NCBI GenBank assembly: GCA_964546275.1
Contig: CAZJJG010000010.1
Location: 1 to 45,679, forward strand
Direction of reading: 5' to 3'
DNA from: MED-G78 sp964546275
Lineage (GTDB): Bacteria > Pseudomonadota > Gammaproteobacteria > Magnimaribacterales > D2472
DNA length: 45,679 nt
Positions 17,341-25,889 of this stretch are shown piece by piece. The position numbers and the translations under genes were made by a program. Under the pieces are notes generated by a model. It had not been told where the DNA came from, did no database searches, and saw only the letters and a program-made list of their open reading frames with translations. The number at the start of each line of letters is the position of its first letter. The first letter of the stretch is position 1.

Positions 17341-17687
17341 TATCGATAAATGGTTAGGCCAACATCTTTTGCACCTCTAATAGCTCCAGGCTTAGAAACT
17401 CTTAGCTTTATAGATTTAATTCCATAATCATTTTTTACCAACTCTGCTATATTTTCTGCAAGAGTTTCTTGAAGTTGAAATGAAGATTCTTCAACGAATT
17501 TAATTACGCCTTTTGCAATAGCTTTATAATCTGTAGCATCTTCTATAGCATCTGTTGCAGCTGCTTTTTTACAATCAAAAGGAAACTCTAGATCAATACT
17601 AACTTCTTGTTTAACTTTTCTTTCCCAATCAAAAATACCGATGATGGTTTTAATTCTTAAATCTTTTATGTATATCGTATCTTCCAT
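17340..17687 (-). CDS. folB: Dihydroneopterin aldolase
   Basis: FolB cleaves 7,8-dihydroneopterin to hydroxymethyl-dihydropterin, the substrate of FolK. From the ATG at 17687 the product is 115 residues, starting MEDTIYIKDLRIKTIIGIFD, the normal family start. Other marks are DWERKVKQEV, TDYKAIAK and LAENIAELV with the active-site Glu, and RVSKPGAIRGAKDVGL with the catalytic Lys. GAGG lies eight bases before this ATG. An in-frame ATG at 17711 lies inside tsaD and adds eight atypical residues, so it was rejected. The gene begins two bases after tsaD and abuts folK. Confidence 0.93.
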   Translation of the reverse strand: MEDTIYIKDLRIKTIIGIFDWERKVKQEVSIDLEFPFDCKKAAATDAIEDATDYKAIAKGVIKFVEESSFQLQETLAENIAELVKNDYGIKSIKLRVSKPGAIRGAKDVGLTIYR

Positions 17688-17689
17688 CT

Positions 17690-18685
17690 CTATACCTCGT
17701 TTAATGGCCATCTTGGCCTGGCGCTTGAATTACCTTGAGTAGCTGAATCGGGAGTCTTGAGAGAACCCAGATAAGCAATCATGGCTGCATTGTCAGTACA
17801 GTGCTTCATTGCAGGATATCTTACCTTGATATTGAGTTCAGCTTCTAGCTTACTCATTTCATCTCGTAGCAATCCATTTGCTGCTACACCTCCTGCAAGA
17901 ATTAACGTATCTCTATGAGTTTGAATTATTGATTTCTTAATTTTAGATACCAAAACATCTATTGCCGCTCTTTGAAATGAGGCTGCAATATCTGGAATAT
18001 TCTCATCAAGATTCTCTAGATCTCTAATAGAATATAAAACAGCTGTTTTTAATCCGCTAAAACTAAGATTTAAATTATCGCTATGCATCATTGGTCTAGG
18101 GTAATTAAATTTCTTAGGGTTGCCTTCTTTAGCAATCCTCTCAATATGAGGCCCTCCTGGATAAGGCAAATTTAATAACTTGCCAACTTTATCAAATGCT
18201 TCACCAACAGCATCGTCTTGAGATTCTCCTAAAATCGTATAGTCACCCAAACCTTTTACATCAATAATTAATGAATGCCCGCCTGAAACTAGCAATGAAA
18301 TGAAAGGGAATGCAATATCATCAAAATCTAAAGCTGGCGCCATGAGATGTGCTTCTAAATGATGAACTGGTATTGTTGGAATTCCAAGTCCTGCTGATAA
18401 TCCATGAGCAAAACTTTCACCAACTAATAAAGCTCCTAACAAGCCTGGGCCTGAAGTATATGCAATTTGATCAATTTCAGAAATATTTCTGGTGCCAAGA
18501 GCATCCTCTAAAACCGAAATAATCTTTAAACAATGGTCTCTTGAAGCTAATTCAGGAACAACTCCACCATACTCAGCATGCATATCTATTTGGCTAAATA
18601 CTGATTCTCCAACGATCCCATCCACGCTATCGTATACAGCAACAGCTGTTTCATCGCATGATGTTTCAATTCCTAAAGTTAACAT
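17690..18685 (-). CDS. tsaD: tRNA N6-threonylcarbamoyltransferase catalytic subunit
   Basis: TsaD, with TsaB and TsaE, transfers threonylcarbamoyl to adenosine 37 of ANN-decoding tRNAs. The 331-residue ASKHA-fold protein starts LTLGIETSCDETAVAVYD, has the metal site HHLEAH (H109, H113), ISLLVSGGHS, the GEAFDKVGKLL loop and late GGVAANGLLR and CTDNAAMIAYLG. It is divergent from rpsU, the classical neighbour of this gene (gcp/ygjD) in gammaproteobacteria. It leads folB and folK in a minus-strand unit; the plsY gene often found here is absent. Confidence 0.97.
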   Translation of the reverse strand: MLTLGIETSCDETAVAVYDSVDGIVGESVFSQIDMHAEYGGVVPELASRDHCLKIISVLEDALGTRNISEIDQIAYTSGPGLLGALLVGESFAHGLSAGLGIPTIPVHHLEAHLMAPALDFDDIAFPFISLLVSGGHSLIIDVKGLGDYTILGESQDDAVGEAFDKVGKLLNLPYPGGPHIERIAKEGNPKKFNYPRPMMHSDNLNLSFSGLKTAVLYSIRDLENLDENIPDIAASFQRAAIDVLVSKIKKSIIQTHRDTLILAGGVAANGLLRDEMSKLEAELNIKVRYPAMKHCTDNAAMIAYLGSLKTPDSATQGNSSARPRWPLNEV

Positions 18686-18695
18686 AAAAAAAGTT

Positions 18696-18724
18696 TTGCA
18701 AAATTCATAATAAAAGCCTAAACT
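18696..18724 (+). promoter_or_regulatory. Candidate sigma-70 promoter for rpsU
   Basis: TTGCAA (18696-18701) and TAAACT (18719-18724) are spaced by 17 bases and end 12 bases before the rpsU ATG, in the only gap between divergent tsaD and rpsU. The -35 matches TTGACA at four of six positions and the -10 matches at four of six. In such AT-rich DNA this is only a reasonable candidate. Confidence 0.35.
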
Positions 18725-18736
18725 ACGCGACTAATT

Positions 18737-18955
18737 ATGCCTTCTATTATAATAAAAGAAACAGAACATTTTGACATTGGTCTTAGAAAGTTCAAGCGCG
18801 CCTGCGAAAAAGCAGCCATTGTACCTGAAATAAGAGCAAGAGAGTTCTATGAGAAACCAACAGCAAAAAGAAAACGCTTAATGGCAGCAGCTGTAAAGAG
18901 AGCTCATAAGACTAATAGAAAATTTTCCTTCTCAAGACAAAGATCTCACAGATAA
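18737..18955 (+). CDS. rpsU: 30S ribosomal protein S21
   Basis: S21 is a small basic protein of the 30S platform involved in initiation of mRNA binding. The 72 residues include the typical EHFDIGLRKFKRACEKA, REFYEKPTAKRKRL and an Arg/Lys-rich C-terminus ending FSRQRSHR. The gene starts the plus-strand cluster. In the classical macromolecular-synthesis operon rpsU is followed by dnaG and rpoD; here a YqeY-domain gene follows instead and dnaG and rpoD are not in the window. Confidence 0.95.
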   Translation: MPSIIIKETEHFDIGLRKFKRACEKAAIVPEIRAREFYEKPTAKRKRLMAAAVKRAHKTNRKFSFSRQRSHR

Positions 18956-18958
18956 ATC

Positions 18959-19402
18959 TTGGCGCTTCTCGCAGATATTAAATCTCATTTAAAGCAAGCA
19001 ATGCTTAGCAAAGATGTTGCAGTTCGTGACACTTTAAGAATGCTTTTAGCTGAAATACAAAGATTTGAAATTGACAATAAAGTTGAAGCAGAGGATGCTC
19101 AAGTCCTCCAGATTATCAATAAGATGGTTAAACAAAGAAATGATTCAATTGAACAATTCACAGCAGGAAACCGTCCTGATTTAGCTGATATTGAAAAAAC
19201 TGAATTAGATATTCTGTCAGCATACAAGCCTAAACAATTAGATGAGTCTGAAGTTGCTGAAAAAGTAAAAGCGGCTATAGCTGATACTGGTGCTGCATCT
19301 ATGCAAGATATTGGAAAAGTAATGGGAGCATTAAAAGGCTCTTTAGCTGGTAAAGCTGATATGGGCTTAGTTAGCAAAATAGTAAAAGATCAATTAAGTT
19401 AA
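18959..19402 (+). CDS. GatB/YqeY domain protein
   Basis: The 147-residue protein is a stand-alone YqeY, homologous to the tail domain of the GatB amidotransferase subunit. The conserved parts are the N-terminal helix with RDTLRMLLAEI, then EQFTAGNRPDLADIEKTEL, LSAYKPKQLDESEV and the C-terminal block around IGKVMGALKGSLAGKADM. The start is a TTG (18959) three bases after the rpsU stop, chosen because the family starts with about fourteen residues before the RDTLR helix; no ATG fits. A role with tRNA-dependent amidotransferase or other tRNA binding is presumed but not established. Linkage to rpsU is seen in pseudomonads. Confidence 0.88.
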   Translation: MALLADIKSHLKQAMLSKDVAVRDTLRMLLAEIQRFEIDNKVEAEDAQVLQIINKMVKQRNDSIEQFTAGNRPDLADIEKTELDILSAYKPKQLDESEVAEKVKAAIADTGAASMQDIGKVMGALKGSLAGKADMGLVSKIVKDQLS

Positions 19403-19442
19403 TTATTCCTAACTTAAAAAATAATATTCCTGAGGCCTAGAT

Positions 19443-20147
19443 ATGGAAAGAAATAACAATAGACCAACAAACCAACTTAGAGAAGTTTCAATTGAAACTG
19501 ACGTCAATATACATGCAGAAGGTTCTGCATTGGTGAAGTTCGGTAATACTCATGTGCTTTGCACAGCTACTATAGAAAACAATGTTCCTAGATGGATGAG
19601 AGGAAGTGATGAAGGTTGGATTACTGCTGAATATGGAATGCTGCCACGTTCTACAAACAGTAGAATGAATAGAGAAGCAGCAAGAGGTAAACAAAGTGGT
19701 AGAACTCAAGAAATTCAAAGGCTAATTGGAAGATCTCTTAGACAAGCTGTCAATCTCAAATACCTAAAAGGAAAAACTGTATCAATTGACTGTGATGTCC
19801 TACAAGCCGATGGAGGCACTAGAACTGCTTCTATTACAGGCGGATGTGTTGCTTTGTTTAAGGCCTTACAAAAGCACCATGACGATCACAGAGCTATTAA
19901 ATCATATGTAGCTGCAGTATCTCTTGGAATTATTAATCAACAAGTTTTATTAGATCTTGATTATAGTGAAGACAGTAATGCCGATACGGATTTAAATTTA
20001 GTGATGACGGAAGATCTTGATGTAATTGAAATACAAGGCACTGCTGAAGAAGCACCCTTCTCTCAAGATGAACTCAATAATATGCTAGATATTGGAAAAA
20101 TTGCTATTAATGATATTATTGAAATACAAAAATCTTGCCTAAAATAA
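19443..20147 (+). CDS. rph: Ribonuclease PH
   Basis: RNase PH is a phosphate-dependent 3'-exoribonuclease that trims tRNA precursors. The 234-residue protein starts RPTNQLREVSIETDVNIHAE and has the phosphate-binding region AARGKQSGRTQEIQRLIGRS. CDVLQADGGTRTASITGG and the late VIEIQGTAEEAPFS follow, all close to the E. coli enzyme. The stop is immediately followed by the GTG start of pyrE with no gap, echoing the rph-pyrE operon of E. coli, where rph translation affects pyrE expression. Confidence 0.96.
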   Translation: MERNNNRPTNQLREVSIETDVNIHAEGSALVKFGNTHVLCTATIENNVPRWMRGSDEGWITAEYGMLPRSTNSRMNREAARGKQSGRTQEIQRLIGRSLRQAVNLKYLKGKTVSIDCDVLQADGGTRTASITGGCVALFKALQKHHDDHRAIKSYVAAVSLGIINQQVLLDLDYSEDSNADTDLNLVMTEDLDVIEIQGTAEEAPFSQDELNNMLDIGKIAINDIIEIQKSCLK

Positions 20148-20786
20148 GTGAAGCAATATCAAACAAACTTTCTAAATATAGCTCTTGAAGCAAAAGCATT
20201 AGAGTTTGGAAGCTTTACTTTAAAATCTGGAAGAACTAGCCCCTACTTTTTTAATGCAGCCAAGATGCTTAATGGAAGCAACCTTTATGAGCTTGCTGCT
20301 TGTTATGAAGAAGCAATAAAAGATGCAAACATAGACTTTGATTGTATTTATGGTCCTGCTTATAAAGGAATATTTTTAGGGTCTATTGTTTCAATGATTC
20401 TATCTAGCCATGGAAAGAGTTATCCGCTTTCTTTCAATAGAAAAGAGGTTAAAGATCATGGTGAAGGTGGCAATATTATTGGAGCTAATCCAAAAGGTAA
20501 TGTTTTAATCATTGATGATGTAATCTCAGCTGGAACTGCAGCTAAAGAATCCATAGAATGCATACAGTCTCTTGGTGCTAATCCTAAAATTATGCTCATA
20601 GGTCTTGATAGACAAGAAAAAGGTCAATCTGAATTATCAGCAAGAGCTGAATTAGAAGATGTTTATGATATGCAGGTTATCTCCATAATTAATTTAGATT
20701 CCCTGATTCAGTTTTCAGCAGAAGATCTTAATTATTCTGAATATTTACCTCAACTAAAATCTTATAGAGAAAACTGGGGAGCTTAA
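20148..20786 (+). CDS. pyrE: Orotate phosphoribosyltransferase
   Basis: PyrE makes orotidine 5'-phosphate from orotate and PRPP in pyrimidine synthesis. The 212-residue type I PRTase shows FGSFTLKSGRTSPYFFNA (20-37), YGPAYKGIFLG, SFNRKEVKDHGEGG on the mobile loop and the PRPP motif VLIIDDVISAGTA. It uses a GTG start directly after the rph stop, so it is probably translated by coupling. The C-terminus is the usual YRENWGA-like tail. pyrB lies close by on the other strand. Confidence 0.95.
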   Translation: MKQYQTNFLNIALEAKALEFGSFTLKSGRTSPYFFNAAKMLNGSNLYELAACYEEAIKDANIDFDCIYGPAYKGIFLGSIVSMILSSHGKSYPLSFNRKEVKDHGEGGNIIGANPKGNVLIIDDVISAGTAAKESIECIQSLGANPKIMLIGLDRQEKGQSELSARAELEDVYDMQVISIINLDSLIQFSAEDLNYSEYLPQLKSYRENWGA

Positions 20787-20787
20787 A

Positions 20788-21390
20788 TTGTTTTCAGGAA
20801 TAGTTTCAGGATTGGCTTCTATTAAATCTCTTAAAAAAGAAGTTGATATCCTATCAATTGAAGTAAAAGCTCCTAAAAATTTTAGTAAAAAGCTAAAAAG
20901 AGGTGCTAGTGTTTCTGTGGATGGGGTTTGCTTGACTGCAAAAAATAGTAATTCAGATATTATTAAATTTGATATTATTGAAGAGACTTTGCTAAGAAGT
21001 ACGCTTGGTAGTTTAAGAAAATCTCAGAAAGTTAACCTAGAAAGATCAATTACTCAGTCAACTGAGATAGGGGGGCATCTGATGTCTGGGCATATTCATA
21101 GCGTGGCTAAAATTATGAATATCGATGTAAAGAAATCTTCAAGAGATATGAAAATAAGTATTCCTAAAGGTATGCAAAAGTATGTCTTAGAAAAAGGCTA
21201 TATAGGTATTAATGGCTGTAGTTTAACTGTTGGTAAGGTTTCTAAAACCCTATTTAACATTCACTTAATCCCTGAAACTCTTAAAGCTACTAACTTAAGT
21301 CTACTGGAAAAGGGTCAATTAGTTAATATTGAGTTAGACCAAAATACAGTTACTATTGTGGATACTGTAGAAAAAATACTTAACCGCTAA
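20788..21390 (+). CDS. ribE: Riboflavin synthase, alpha subunit
   Basis: Riboflavin synthase dismutates two molecules of 6,7-dimethyl-8-ribityllumazine into riboflavin and a pyrimidinedione. The 200-residue protein holds two lumazine-binding barrels: the first from FSGIV with GASVSVDGVCLTA, the second with GGHLMSGHI and GYIGINGCSLTV. A TTG start at 20788, one base after the pyrE stop, is required to give the invariant MF(S/T)GIV N-terminus. Its 3' end overlaps the end of convergent pyrB by 11 bases. No other rib genes are in the window. The same gene is called ribC in some genomes. Confidence 0.93.
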   Translation: MFSGIVSGLASIKSLKKEVDILSIEVKAPKNFSKKLKRGASVSVDGVCLTAKNSNSDIIKFDIIEETLLRSTLGSLRKSQKVNLERSITQSTEIGGHLMSGHIHSVAKIMNIDVKKSSRDMKISIPKGMQKYVLEKGYIGINGCSLTVGKVSKTLFNIHLIPETLKATNLSLLEKGQLVNIELDQNTVTIVDTVEKILNR

Positions 21391-22288
21391 GGTATTGAGA
21401 TAAAACTGCCATTCTCATGGCGACACCATTTGCAATTTGTTGTCTAATAACTGACTGTTCAGATTCATAAACCATGGTTGAGATTTCAATATCTAAATTG
21501 ACTGGTCCAGGATGCATAAGAATAGCCTCTTCATGAGCCATTGCTAAGCGCTCTGAATTAATTTGATATTCATACTTATATTGTTCGACATCTATAATAT
21601 CTTCAGCTGCTAATCGTTCGTGTTGAATACGAAGAGCCATAATTACATCTGCTCCTTCAATAGCTTGATTTAAATCAGGCTCATATTTGCCCAAAGGATT
21701 ATTTTGAAATGATTTACACATTTCTGGATGCCCTGAAAATGTTAAAGACTTGAATGAAAAGTTACTAATACCCTCAAGGAAAGATGCTGTAACTCTTGAA
21801 TGATCAAGATCTCCAACAATAACTATATTTTTATCATCTATAGTTTCTTTGTATTGAATAATAGTCATTAAATCTAATAAGCCCTGAGTTGGATGCGATA
21901 TAGCGCCTTCACCACCATTAATAAAGATCATTTCAGGAATATATTGAGTTAACTCACGAATTACTGATTCAGAGTGTCTTAATACACATAGATCCACTCC
22001 CATTAGTGACAGAGCATCAACAGTATCAAAGATGGATTCACCTTTTTGTAGTGATGAAGAATCAGTATCAAAATCAAGAACTTCACATCCTATATTTTTT
22101 GCTGCTATTTCAAATGAAGATTTAGTTCTAGTACTTGGTTCACAAAATATATTAGCAATTGTTTTATCTGGAAATAAAGACTCTTTCTTAAAGGTGCCAT
22201 CTTCATTGATAAATTTTTCAGCGAAAGAAATTAAATCTAAAATCTCTTTTTTAGAAAGATCTGATAAAGCTATTAAATTTCTATTCAT
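21380..22288 (-). CDS. pyrB: Aspartate carbamoyltransferase catalytic subunit
   Basis: PyrB condenses carbamoyl phosphate with aspartate to start pyrimidine synthesis. In the 302-residue protein the carbamoyl-phosphate site is EPSTRTKSSFE (50-60), followed by SLQKGES (79-85), LRHSES (103-108), SHPTQGLLD (131-139) and the late MHPGPVNLDIE. No regulatory pyrI gene is adjacent. The 5' end overlaps ridA by eight bases and the 3' end overlaps riboflavin synthase, so both ends are compacted. Confidence 0.95.
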   Translation of the reverse strand: MNRNLIALSDLSKKEILDLISFAEKFINEDGTFKKESLFPDKTIANIFCEPSTRTKSSFEIAAKNIGCEVLDFDTDSSSLQKGESIFDTVDALSLMGVDLCVLRHSESVIRELTQYIPEMIFINGGEGAISHPTQGLLDLMTIIQYKETIDDKNIVIVGDLDHSRVTASFLEGISNFSFKSLTFSGHPEMCKSFQNNPLGKYEPDLNQAIEGADVIMALRIQHERLAAEDIIDVEQYKYEYQINSERLAMAHEEAILMHPGPVNLDIEISTMVYESEQSVIRQQIANGVAMRMAVLSQYLSG

Positions 22289-22667
22289 GTATTAACACAA
22301 TTGCATCCATTTCTATATCAACACCTAAAGGTAAAGCAGAAACCTCAACTGTTGCCCTGGCTGGATAAGGTTCTGCAAATTTATCCTGCATAACTGCATT
22401 TACTTCTGCAAAGTTAGAGAGGTCAGTCAAGTAAATATTAAGTTTTACAATATCAGTTAAGGAAGCGTTTGCAGCTCTACAAATACTTTCTAAATTAGAA
22501 ATAACTTGCACTGCTTGATCGGTTATCGAGCCTTCTATAAGAGCTCCCGTTGTAGGGTTAAGTGGAACCTGCCCTGAGATATATAAGGTATTACCAGCTA
22601 TAACCCCTTGTGAATATGGGCCTATTGCTTTTGGTGCCTCTTCAGTAAATATAATTTTTTTAGTCAT
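22281..22667 (-). CDS. ridA: RidA family reactive-intermediate deaminase
   Basis: RidA proteins hydrolyse reactive enamine/imine intermediates such as 2-aminoacrylate. The 128-residue protein has the full family pattern: EAPKAIGPYSQGV (10-22), LYISGQVPLNP (28-38), QVISNLESICRAA, VKLNIYLTDLSNFAEVN and the active-site Arg in YPARATVEVSALPLGVDIEM. It lies between spoT and pyrB; a ridA gene just after spoT is a conserved gammaproteobacterial arrangement. It ends eight bases inside pyrB. Confidence 0.95.
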   Translation of the reverse strand: MTKKIIFTEEAPKAIGPYSQGVIAGNTLYISGQVPLNPTTGALIEGSITDQAVQVISNLESICRAANASLTDIVKLNIYLTDLSNFAEVNAVMQDKFAEPYPARATVEVSALPLGVDIEMDAIVLIHE

Positions 22668-22707
22668 AATTGTCTCTGTGTCAGAAAATGTGATGCTTGA
22701 TAATAAT

Positions 22708-22713
22708 ATTATA
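22708..22713 (-). promoter_or_regulatory. Candidate -10 element for ridA-pyrB
   Basis: A perfect TATAAT reads on the minus strand in the 61-base gap between the spoT stop and the ridA start, about 41 bases before the ridA ATG. No clear -35 is placed 16 to 18 bases upstream, so the call is weak. Confidence 0.3.
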
Positions 22714-22728
22714 GTGAGGAGTAAACAT

Positions 22729-24927
22729 CTATTTTTGATTTAGGGTCTTACTATCATTAATAATTCTTTTACAGCTCTCAACAAATTTCATTGATCTAAC
22801 TTTTTGCATGATTTTACGCAACTCTTCTACATTATCAATATCTATTTCAAAATTACATTCTGTAAATTTAATATCTAAATCTTTGGTATTAACAGCAATA
22901 ATATTTATATCGCGTTTAGTGAAAGTAGAAATTACATCGGCCAATATACCAATTTTATTCTCTGCAATTACCATTAGATGAGCTGTATAGGATTTATTAA
23001 GCTTATCTCCGCCCCAATCAGCATCAAGATATCTTGAATCAGTTTGTTTGTAAGGTGCAACTTGTTGACACCTTGCATGATGAACCACTATTCCTCTTTC
23101 AGTATCAGAGTGAGCAGTAATCGGATCTCCAGGGATTGGCATACAGCATTTAGCATATCTCACTGATACACCTTCAATTTTATTATCAGATAAAATTACT
23201 GGGTGTAATTCTTCGCTTATATCTTTTCTAATCTGGAGGCCTTCATAAAATCTTTCTGCAACAAGGTTACCTGTCCTTTTTCCAAGACCTAAATCAGTAA
23301 GAAGTTGATTAAGCGATTTAACGCCTAACATTTCTAATACTGCATTTAATTTACCGCCTCGATATTCTTCTAAACTGGTACCAGATCTCTTTAGTTCGGA
23401 TTCAAGCATAACTTTTCCAGCTTTCCTTGCTTGAGAAATTTTTTGATGCCTTAGCTGATTCCTGATTCCACTTCTTGCTTTACTAGAAACAACGAAATTT
23501 AACCAAGATGGATCTACTTGAATTGATTTGTCAGTAATAATTTCTACGGTGGAGCCATTTTCAAGCTCTATGTTTAAAGGAGCTTCCTTTCTATTAACAA
23601 GACAGCCGACCACAGTGTTTCCAAGATCCGTATGAAGTTCGTAGGCAAAATCTATTGGTGTTGCTCCTGTTTTAAGATTAACGATATTTCCTTTAGGGGT
23701 AAAAACATAAACTTCATCAGAGAAAAGGTCTGTTTTAACTGATTCTATAAACTCTTCTGAGCCTTTAGATTTTTTATGAAGATCAACAATACTGGACATC
23801 CAACTCCTTGCTCTAAATTCTTTTCCAGATTCAATATCATCTGTTTTATATGACCAGTGAGCTGCAATCCCTTTTTCAGCAATCACTTCCATGCTTTTTG
23901 TTTGTACTTGAACTTCTACTGGAATAGCATCTAATGCAAGTAATGCTGTATGTAACCCCTGATATCCATTTGATTTAGGTATAGCTATGTAGTCTTTGAA
24001 TCTTTGCTCAATAGGTTTATAGCAATTATGAATAATTCCAAGAGCTCTATAACAATCATCAGCTGAATTGACTATGACTCTAAAGGCATAGACGTCTAGT
24101 ATCTCTGAAAAAGGTTTGTGTTTAACTTTAATCTTTCTATAGACACTATATAAACTCTTTTCTCTTCCCTGGACAGTGCTAAGAATTCCATTATTCTGTA
24201 AATGAGCCTTAAGCTCCTTTCTAATTTTATAGACAATTTTTTTTCTACCACCGCTTGCCTTTTTAATTGCGGATTTAAGCATTTGTGCTCTTAATGGATG
24301 AAGACATTTAAATGCTCTATCTTCTAGTTCAGCCCGAACATCTTGCATTCCTATTCTCAAGGCTAGTGGACCATATATTTCTAATGTTTCCTTACAAATA
24401 TATACTTGCTTGTAGCGAGGTAAATGAGAAATTGTTCTCATATTGTGAAGTCGGTCACATAACTTTACAACAATGACCCTGACATCATTAGCCATGGCAA
24501 GAGCCATCTTTTGAAAATTGTTTGCATTTCTCTCAGCTTTATCTTCTAAAGCTATTTTTCCTAACTTGCTGACGCCATCCACAATATTTGCAATGTCTTT
24601 ATTAAAGAGTTTTTCTAGATTAGCTTTTTGAACATCACAGTCTTCAAGGACATCGTGCATAAAACCTGCACAAATAGAATCTGCATCCATGCCAAGTTCT
24701 AATAAGACCATAGCTACTGCAGTGGGATGGGTGATATAGTCAGCGCCATCTTTTCTTTTCTGACCTTTATGCGCTTCATGGGCAAAAGTATAAGCTTGTC
24801 GAATTAATCGAATCTCTTTATCGCTTAAATATGTTTTTGCTTCTATGTAGAAGTCTTTAGGAAATTTTAATAAAAGTTCTTGATGATTTTCTTGTATTAG
24901 ACTGCTTGGGAGAACCTTGTCATTCAA
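22729..24927 (-). CDS. spoT: Bifunctional (p)ppGpp synthetase/hydrolase
   Basis: SpoT makes and degrades the starvation alarmone (p)ppGpp. The 732-residue protein has an HD hydrolase domain with intact metal residues (HKGQKRKDGADYITHP at 53-68, then MHDVLED at 90-96). The synthetase domain follows with YRKIKVKHKPFSEILDVYAF and PKSNGYQGLHT, then a TGS domain (VYVFTPKGNIVNLKTGATPI) and a C-terminal ACT domain (last 80 residues or so). An intact HD domain separates it from RelA-type monofunctional synthetases. AAGGAG lies about ten bases before the ATG. It follows rpoZ in the conserved gmk-rpoZ-spoT order. Confidence 0.96.
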   Translation of the reverse strand: MNDKVLPSSLIQENHQELLLKFPKDFYIEAKTYLSDKEIRLIRQAYTFAHEAHKGQKRKDGADYITHPTAVAMVLLELGMDADSICAGFMHDVLEDCDVQKANLEKLFNKDIANIVDGVSKLGKIALEDKAERNANNFQKMALAMANDVRVIVVKLCDRLHNMRTISHLPRYKQVYICKETLEIYGPLALRIGMQDVRAELEDRAFKCLHPLRAQMLKSAIKKASGGRKKIVYKIRKELKAHLQNNGILSTVQGREKSLYSVYRKIKVKHKPFSEILDVYAFRVIVNSADDCYRALGIIHNCYKPIEQRFKDYIAIPKSNGYQGLHTALLALDAIPVEVQVQTKSMEVIAEKGIAAHWSYKTDDIESGKEFRARSWMSSIVDLHKKSKGSEEFIESVKTDLFSDEVYVFTPKGNIVNLKTGATPIDFAYELHTDLGNTVVGCLVNRKEAPLNIELENGSTVEIITDKSIQVDPSWLNFVVSSKARSGIRNQLRHQKISQARKAGKVMLESELKRSGTSLEEYRGGKLNAVLEMLGVKSLNQLLTDLGLGKRTGNLVAERFYEGLQIRKDISEELHPVILSDNKIEGVSVRYAKCCMPIPGDPITAHSDTERGIVVHHARCQQVAPYKQTDSRYLDADWGGDKLNKSYTAHLMVIAENKIGILADVISTFTKRDINIIAVNTKDLDIKFTECNFEIDIDNVEELRKIMQKVRSMKFVESCKRIINDSKTLNQK

Positions 24928-24946
24928 AATAGCTCTCCTTTATAGA

Positions 24947-25216
24947 TTACCCAACTATGTCAGTATCCTTATGTTCAGGAACTGCAAACTCATCTAATAA
25001 AACATCTTCTTCAAGGGTTTTATCTAAAGTTTCTCTATCGATTAAACCTGCTTCAATCTCTCTTAAAGCTACGATTGTGGACTTATCATTATCCCATTCA
25101 ACCATTGGTTCTCTGCTTGTTGTTGATAATTGTCTTGCGCGACCAGCTGCAAGTAGTATTAATTCAAATCTACTTGGGACTTTCTCGAGACAACCTTCTA
25201 CTGTAATTCTTGCCAT
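24947..25216 (-). CDS. rpoZ: RNA polymerase omega subunit
   Basis: Omega assists folding and assembly of RNA polymerase beta' and, in E. coli, forms part of a ppGpp binding site. The 89 residues begin MARITVEGCLEKVPSRFELI and contain the core helix LLAAGRARQLS and the NDKSTIVALREIEAG segment. A good AGGAG lies six bases before the ATG. Position between gmk and spoT is the standard gammaproteobacterial one. Confidence 0.95.
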   Translation of the reverse strand: MARITVEGCLEKVPSRFELILLAAGRARQLSTTSREPMVEWDNDKSTIVALREIEAGLIDRETLDKTLEEDVLLDEFAVPEHKDTDIVG

Positions 25217-25253
25217 AATTTTCTCCTGGGGGCGTATTCTAAAGCTTTTATAC

Positions 25254-25889
25254 CTAATTAGACAATAAATCTTCTAAAATCTGCGAAATATGTTTTGCTT
25301 CATGGTTTTGTGTTTGCCTATTAACTATTAGATTGTATAACTCATCGGCAGCTTCATCAAAATTATCATTTAAAACCTTAAAATCATAATTATTGGCACC
25401 AGCTAACTCTGTAATTGCATTTTTTAACCTAGCTTCTATAACATCATGAGAATCTTCATTTCTATTTACTAGTCTTGATTTCAATTCATCAATACTTGGA
25501 GGTATTATAAAAATAGAGGTATTTTGAATATTCTTTTTAGATATCTGCTCAAAGCCTTGCACGTCAATATCTAAGATTAAATTAACTCCAGCATCCAATT
25601 TCGAATCAACATAATTTTTAAGAGTGCCGTAACTATTTCCATGAACTGTTGCGCTTTCTAAAAAAGCTGCTTCTGATGAAAGATCCTTAAATTTATCATC
25701 AGAAATAAAGAAGTAATCTTTACCCTCCTCATCATTAGGTCTTGGTAGACGGGTAGTTGCTGATACAGACAGCTCAATTAACGAATCTGAGCCTTTACCT
25801 CTTTTTAAGATTTCATTTATTAAAGAAGACTTTCCTGCTCCTGATGGCGCAGAGATAATAAATAGCTTTCCTTTTTTAACTTTATTCAA
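25254..25889 (-). CDS. gmk: Guanylate kinase
   Basis: Gmk phosphorylates GMP to GDP. The P-loop is SAPSGAGKSS, followed by SVSATTRLPRPNDEEGKDYFFI (GMP-binding region; first part of the longer block) and ILDIDVQGFEQI. I chose a TTG start at 25889, giving MNKVKKGKLFIIS and 211 residues, close to the family N-terminus. An ATG at 25919 would add ten residues (MKRCVSRHKT) lying wholly inside yicC. The TTG overlaps the yicC end by eight bases. Other junctions in the window use TTG in the same way, but the longer form cannot be excluded. Confidence 0.93.
   Translation of the reverse strand: MNKVKKGKLFIISAPSGAGKSSLINEILKRGKGSDSLIELSVSATTRLPRPNDEEGKDYFFISDDKFKDLSSEAAFLESATVHGNSYGTLKNYVDSKLDAGVNLILDIDVQGFEQISKKNIQNTSIFIIPPSIDELKSRLVNRNEDSHDVIEARLKNAITELAGANNYDFKVLNDNFDEAADELYNLIVNRQTQNHEAKHISQILEDLLSN

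Noticed and set aside
17688..17711. Upstream ATG for folB at 17711.
   Set aside because: It lies inside tsaD and adds eight atypical residues; the ATG at 17687 has a GAGG ribosome-binding site and the family N-terminus.
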